From Oleiagrimonas sp964608595 (GTDB taxonomy: Bacteria > Pseudomonadota > Gammaproteobacteria > Xanthomonadales > Rhodanobacteraceae), in contig CAZSOU010000105.1 in NCBI GenBank assembly GCA_964608595.1, positions 1 to 8,499 on the forward strand: a stretch of DNA of 8,499 nt, read 5' to 3'. The notes beneath the pieces are model-generated. The model did not search any database and was not told where the DNA came from. It worked only from the letters and a program-made list of their open reading frames with translations. Position 1 is the first letter of the stretch. Each line of letters begins with the position of its first letter. The translations under genes were made by a program, and so were the position numbers. Of this stretch, positions 5,503 to 8,499 are shown one piece after another.

Positions 5503-6846
5503 ATGGCTCGACAGACACTTTCTTCCGCCAATCGCGGCCTGTTCGACACGCAGGAACCCTCCGCACTGAAGCCCCTGGCCGAACGCATGCGTCCGCAATC
5601 GCTGGACGACATCGTCGGTCAACCGCGCGTGGCGGGCGAGGACAGTGCACTCCGACGTGCCCTGGAGGCCGGAAGCATTCATTCGATGGTGCTGTGGGGG
5701 CCACCCGGTTGCGGCAAGACCACGCTCGCCTTGTTGGTGGCCAAGTATGCCGAGGCCGAGTTTCGCGCCATATCCGCTGTACTGTCCGGGCTGGCCGACG
5801 TTCGCAAGGCCCTGGCCGAGGCCGAGTCGCATTTCGCCCATGGCCGGCGCACGGTGCTCTTCGTGGACGAGGTGCACCGCTTCAACAAGGCGCAGCAGGA
5901 TGCGTTTTTGCCGCATATCGAAAAGGGCGTCATCATTTTCGTCGGTGCCACCACGGAAAACCCGTCGTTCGAGCTCAATTCGGCGCTGCTTTCCCGCTGC
6001 CGCGTACACGTTCTGGATGCGGTGGATGCCGACGCCATCGTCATCGCGTTGCAACATGCCCTGGCTGACGCCGAGCGTGGTTTGGGCGGGCAGGGGCTTG
6101 ACGTCGACGGTCCCTCGCTGGAGCTGATCGCCCAGGCGGCGGACGGCGATGTCCGGCGCGCGCTGACATTGCTGGAAATCGCGGCGGAACTGGCGACCGA
6201 CGGGCGCATCGACGAAGACACGCTGAAACAGGTGCTGGCCGATCGCACGCGTCGGTTCGACAAGGGCGGCGAACAGTTCTACGACCAGATTTCGGCACTG
6301 CACAAATCGGTGCGTTCATCCGACCCGGATGCGGCGCTGTACTGGCTGACGCGCATGCTCGACGGTGGCTGTGATCGTGCCTATGTCGCGCGTCGATTGC
6401 TGCGCATGGCCATCGAGGACATCGGTCTGGCCGATCCGCGCGCCTGGCAAATGGCCATCAACGCCTGGGAAACGTATGACCGGCTGGGCTCGCCGGAAGG
6501 CGAGCTGGGGCTGGCCGAAGTGGCCCTGTACATGGCCAGTGCGCCCAAGAGCAATGCCGCCTGCGTCGCCTACGGAAACGCCCGTCGCGTCGTTCGCGAC
6601 ACAGGCACGCTCGAAGTCCCCATGCATTTGCGCAACGCGCCCACCAAACTGATGAAGGAGCTGGGCTACAGCAAGGGCTATCAATACGACCACGATGCCG
6701 ACGGCGGCATCGCCCTCGATCAGCAATGCCTGCCCGACAAACTGGACGGCCACGTCTTCTACCAACCGGTCGAGCGGGGCCTGGAAATCAAGCTCAAGGA
6801 AAAGCTCGATGCCCTGCGCAAAGCCCGTCGTCAAGCCCGCTCCTGA
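5503..6846 (+). CDS. rarA: Replication-associated recombination protein A (MgsA/WHIP-type AAA+ ATPase)
   Basis: This cytoplasmic clamp-loader-like AAA+ ATPase acts at stalled replication forks. From the ATG at 5503 it is 447 residues, the same length as E. coli RarA. The frame is open further upstream into the b561 gene, but only residues from MARQTLSSANRGLF onward look like the family. N-terminal LAERMRPQSLDDIVGQ is the typical opening. Walker A is GPPGCGKT (66-73) and Walker B is LFVDEVHRFNKAQQD, with D122/E123. Sensor 1 lies in FVGATTENPSF (146-156), and the arginine-finger region is SALLSRCRV. GDVRRALTLLE carries sensor 2. The C-terminal MgsA-type tetramerisation part includes SALHKSVRSSDPDAALYWL and RRLLRMAIEDIGLADP, and the end has HVFYQPVERGLE. 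No clear Shine-Dalgarno precedes the start. The position between lolA and serS is conserved, apart from the inserted b561. Confidence 0.96.
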   Translation: MARQTLSSANRGLFDTQEPSALKPLAERMRPQSLDDIVGQPRVAGEDSALRRALEAGSIHSMVLWGPPGCGKTTLALLVAKYAEAEFRAISAVLSGLADVRKALAEAESHFAHGRRTVLFVDEVHRFNKAQQDAFLPHIEKGVIIFVGATTENPSFELNSALLSRCRVHVLDAVDADAIVIALQHALADAERGLGGQGLDVDGPSLELIAQAADGDVRRALTLLEIAAELATDGRIDEDTLKQVLADRTRRFDKGGEQFYDQISALHKSVRSSDPDAALYWLTRMLDGGCDRAYVARRLLRMAIEDIGLADPRAWQMAINAWETYDRLGSPEGELGLAEVALYMASAPKSNAACVAYGNARRVVRDTGTLEVPMHLRNAPTKLMKELGYSKGYQYDHDADGGIALDQQCLPDKLDGHVFYQPVERGLEIKLKEKLDALRKARRQARS

Positions 6847-6867
6847 TGTGCCTTGCGAACATCGCTT

Positions 6868-6888
6868 GCAGGCGCCTGCCTGCAGGCG
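6868..6888. repeat. Overlapping dyads after rarA
   Basis: GCAGGCGCCTGC (6868-6879) is a perfect 12-bp palindrome. It overlaps CGCCTG-CCTG-CAGGCG (6873-6888), a 6-bp hairpin with a 4-nt loop, and TGCAGGCG is directly repeated at 6867-6874 and 6881-6888. These start about 20 bases after the rarA stop and could form a 3' stem-loop, but no T-run follows. Confidence 0.35.
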
Positions 6889-6961
6889 ATGGTCTGGTCA
6901 TGCGCATCATCGGGTCATCACCGGCAGGGCAGGATCCCGCGTTCGAATTCCCGGAACGGAT

Positions 6962-6991
6962 TTGCGCCATGTCGCCGGCTGCCACGATAAT
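6962..6991 (+). promoter_or_regulatory. Candidate sigma-70 promoter for serS
   Basis: TTGCGC (6962-6967) and GATAAT (6986-6991) are 18 bases apart. The -10 matches five of six and the -35 three of six. Transcription would start near 6998, giving a leader of about 25 nt. AAGGG (7013-7017) lies six bases before the ATG at 7024 and selects that start over the TTG two codons earlier. Confidence 0.5.
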
Positions 6992-7023
6992 GCCGGCTTG
7001 ATCTTACATACCAAGGGTTGACC

Positions 7024-8301
7024 ATGCTCGATCCGGCACTGTTGCGCTCGCACCTGGCCGATACCGCCGCGCGTCTGAAGACGCGCGGTTACACGCTTGA
7101 TACCGCCGCCGTGGAAGCGATGGAAGCCGAGCGCAAGCGCCTGTCCACTGAAACCCAGGAACTGCAAAACCAGCGCAACACGCGCTCCAGGGCGATCGGC
7201 AAAGCCAAGGCGCAGGGCGAGGACGTCGCGCCGTTGCTGGCCGAGGTGGCGGGGCTGGGCGACAAACTCAAGGCCAATGAGCAGGCCTTGGCCGGGATCA
7301 AGGAAAAACTGGCCGCCCTGACCCTCGGCATCCCCAACCTGCCGGACGCATCGGTACCGGCCGGCAAGGATGAAAACGACAACGTCGAACAATCGCGCTG
7401 GGGCACGCCGCGCGATTTCGATTTCGAGGTCAAGGATCACGTCGAACTGGGCGAGCGTCACGGCTGGCTCGACGGCGAAGCCGGCGTCAAACTGTCCGGC
7501 GCGCGCTTCACCGTCATGCGTGGTCAACTGGCACATCTGCATCGCGCGCTGGCCCAGTTCATGCTGGACCTGCACACCCGCGAGCACGGCTACCTCGAAT
7601 GCAACGTTCCGCTGCTGGTCAACGAAGCGACCATGCAGGGCACCAGCCAACTACCCAAGTTCGAGGACGATCTGTTTGCCACTGAAGTGGGCGAGACAAA
7701 ACGGTACCTGATCCCGACGGCCGAAGTGTCGCTGACCAATCTCGTCGCCGATACCATCGTCGATGCCGGTGACCTGCCGTTGCGCATGACCGCACATACG
7801 CCGTGCTTTCGCGCCGAAGCAGGCAGCTACGGGCGGGATGTGCGCGGCATGATTCGCCAACATCAGTTCGAAAAGGTCGAAATGGTGCAGATCACGCGCG
7901 CCGAGACGTCCTTCGATCAACTCGAAGAACTGGTCGGCCACGCCGAGACCGTGTTGCAGAAACTCGGGCTGCCGTATCGCAAGATGCTTCTCTGCACCGG
8001 TGACATGGGTTTCGCCGCCACCAAGACATACGATCTGGAGGTGTGGCTTCCCAGCCAGCAGACCTATCGCGAAATCAGCTCGTGCTCCAACTGCACCGAT
8101 TTCCAGGCACGTCGCATGCAGGCACGCGTACGCAACCCCGAAACCGGCAAACCCGAACTCGTGCATACCTTGAACGGCTCCGGCCTCGCCATCGGACGCT
8201 GCCTGATCGCCGTCATGGAAAACGGCCAAAACGCCGACGGCTCCATCACGGTGCCCGAAGTATTGAGACCGTACATGGGCGGCCGGGAAATCGTGCAGTA
8301 G
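7024..8301 (+). CDS. serS: Seryl-tRNA synthetase
   Basis: This 425-residue class II synthetase charges tRNA-Ser (and tRNA-Sec where present) with serine in the cytoplasm as a homodimer; E. coli SerRS has 430 residues. MLDPALLRSHLADTAARL opens the N-terminal domain. A long charged helical hairpin at about 30-100 (EAERKRLSTETQELQNQRN) is the coiled-coil arm that grips the long variable arm of tRNA-Ser. Motif 1 lies around LAHLHRALAQFMLDLH. The serine-binding TAE loop is T232-A233-E234 in LIPTAEVSLTNL. Motif 2 is PCFRAEAGSYGRD (260 onward, R263), followed by IRQHQFEKVEM. Motif 3 is GSGLAIGRCLIA, with R392. All key residues are present. ATG 7024 has a good AAGGG site; a TTG two codons earlier would add only Met-Thr. 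A tRNA-Ser gene begins 162 bp downstream. Confidence 0.98.
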   Translation: MLDPALLRSHLADTAARLKTRGYTLDTAAVEAMEAERKRLSTETQELQNQRNTRSRAIGKAKAQGEDVAPLLAEVAGLGDKLKANEQALAGIKEKLAALTLGIPNLPDASVPAGKDENDNVEQSRWGTPRDFDFEVKDHVELGERHGWLDGEAGVKLSGARFTVMRGQLAHLHRALAQFMLDLHTREHGYLECNVPLLVNEATMQGTSQLPKFEDDLFATEVGETKRYLIPTAEVSLTNLVADTIVDAGDLPLRMTAHTPCFRAEAGSYGRDVRGMIRQHQFEKVEMVQITRAETSFDQLEELVGHAETVLQKLGLPYRKMLLCTGDMGFAATKTYDLEVWLPSQQTYREISSCSNCTDFQARRMQARVRNPETGKPELVHTLNGSGLAIGRCLIAVMENGQNADGSITVPEVLRPYMGGREIVQ

Positions 8302-8310
8302 AGCCGGAAC

Positions 8311-8371
8311 GCATCTCGTTCGCGACCGTCAAATGGCTCCGGTGGAACGTCCGCCATCACGCACGAGATGC
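8311..8371. repeat. Perfect 9-bp inverted repeat after serS
   Basis: GCATCTCGT (8311-8319) is exactly complementary to ACGAGATGC (8363-8371), starting nine bases after the serS stop. Inside, ATGGC (8333-8337) can pair with GCCAT (8353-8357), so the RNA could form a stacked stem of about 60 nt. There is no T-run. It may mark the serS 3' end or be a degenerate palindromic repeat. Confidence 0.4.
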
Positions 8372-8397
8372 TCCCTGCAAACAAAACAGTGGCAGAC

Positions 8398-8406
8398 TGG
8401 TACAAT
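8398..8406 (+). promoter_or_regulatory. Candidate promoter for tRNA-Ser (extended -10)
   Basis: TGGTACAAT fits TGnTATAAT with five of six hexamer matches. The best upstream element, CTGCAA at 8375-8380, is a poor -35 at long spacing. The predicted start near 8413 leaves about 50 nt before the tRNA. That leader contains GACCCG/CGGGTC (8425-8430 with 8440-8445) and TGCAA/TTGCA (8450-8454 with 8459-8463) hairpins, the second ending exactly against the tRNA 5' end. Confidence 0.45.
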
Positions 8407-8463
8407 CCGCTGCCGGATCCGCCGGACCCGTGATCAGCGCGGGTCGCCTTGCAACAAATTGCA

Positions 8464-8499
8464 GGAGAGATGGCTGAGTGGTTGAAGGCACCGGTCTTG
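8464..8499 (+). tRNA. tRNA-Ser, 5' half, anticodon probably UGA
   Basis: The acceptor strand GGAGAGA (8464-8470) is followed by TG, a D-arm GGCTGAGTGGTTGAAGGC, and the start of the anticodon arm ACCGGTCTTG. E. coli tRNA-Ser(UGA) has the same GGTTGAAGGCACCGGTCTTG stretch. In this arm the loop begins C32-T33, so the last two bases, TG, are anticodon positions 34 and 35. For serine that implies UGA. The window ends there, so the third anticodon base, the long variable arm and the 3' half are not seen. Placement next to serS puts the tRNA beside its own synthetase gene. Confidence 0.88.

Noticed and set aside
6088..6095. GGGCAGGG, a perfect match to the E. coli KOPS consensus GGGNAGGG read by FtsK
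   Set aside because: It is a single match inside rarA. About one chance hit is expected on two strands of a GC-rich 8.5-kb window, so it says nothing reliable about replichore direction.
4862..6303. Long minus-strand frames opposite cytochrome b561 and rarA
   Set aside because: These show the same His/Gln/Arg-rich shadow composition, and the + strand genes have full family motifs throughout.
6941..6951. A tRNA T-arm-like motif, GTTCGAATTCC, between rarA and serS, possibly a tRNA remnant or attachment site
   Set aside because: The flanking bases do not form the 5-bp T stem, position 61 would be T, and no acceptor or anticodon arm is nearby.

Overview
The window is GC-rich chromosomal DNA carrying housekeeping genes on a conserved gammaproteobacterial backbone. 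A divergent thioredoxin reductase start is followed, all on the + strand, by alanine dehydrogenase, ftsK, lolA, a cytochrome b561, rarA, serS and the start of a tRNA-Ser gene. The E. coli chromosome has the same order and orientation (trxB, then lrp-ftsK-lolA-rarA-serS divergently). Here ald sits where E. coli has lrp, and a b561 gene is inserted between lolA and rarA. The short-linker FtsK of 782 residues, the GC-rich codons and the REP-like repeat after lolA suggest a member of the Xanthomonadales (Xanthomonadaceae or Rhodanobacteraceae). This placement is inferred from family knowledge; no search was run.

Layout: 1-53 is the 5' end of trxB (-). 54-279 is the divergent intergenic region. 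280-1341 is ald. 1342-1519 holds a terminator-like hairpin, a candidate extended -10 promoter and a cluster of dyads in front of ftsK. 1520-3868 is ftsK (GTG start). 3960-4622 is lolA. 4623-4894 is the richest non-coding stretch: a 143-bp nested inverted repeat built from two REP-like units in opposite orientation, then a second hairpin, then a Fur-box-like site. 4895-5455 is cytochrome b561. 5503-6846 is rarA. 7024-8301 is serS. 8302-8463 holds inverted repeats and a candidate tRNA promoter. 8464-8499 is the first half of a tRNA-Ser gene, cut by the window edge.

FtsK and RarA both act on the chromosome (segregation and division; stalled-fork maintenance). LolA carries lipoproteins to the outer membrane. 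SerRS charges tRNA-Ser, and a tRNA-Ser gene, probably UGA anticodon, lies directly downstream. Ald links alanine and pyruvate. b561 is an inner-membrane dihaem electron carrier that may be iron-regulated. Each gene has its own gap of 47 to 272 bp and there are no coding overlaps, so the run looks like neighbouring transcription units rather than one tight operon.

I see no new multigene system. The items most worth a second look are non-coding: the nested REP-like element, the Fur-like site in front of b561, and the dyad cluster in the ftsK leader. The ald-for-lrp position and a substitution at a functionally important LolA position are also notable.
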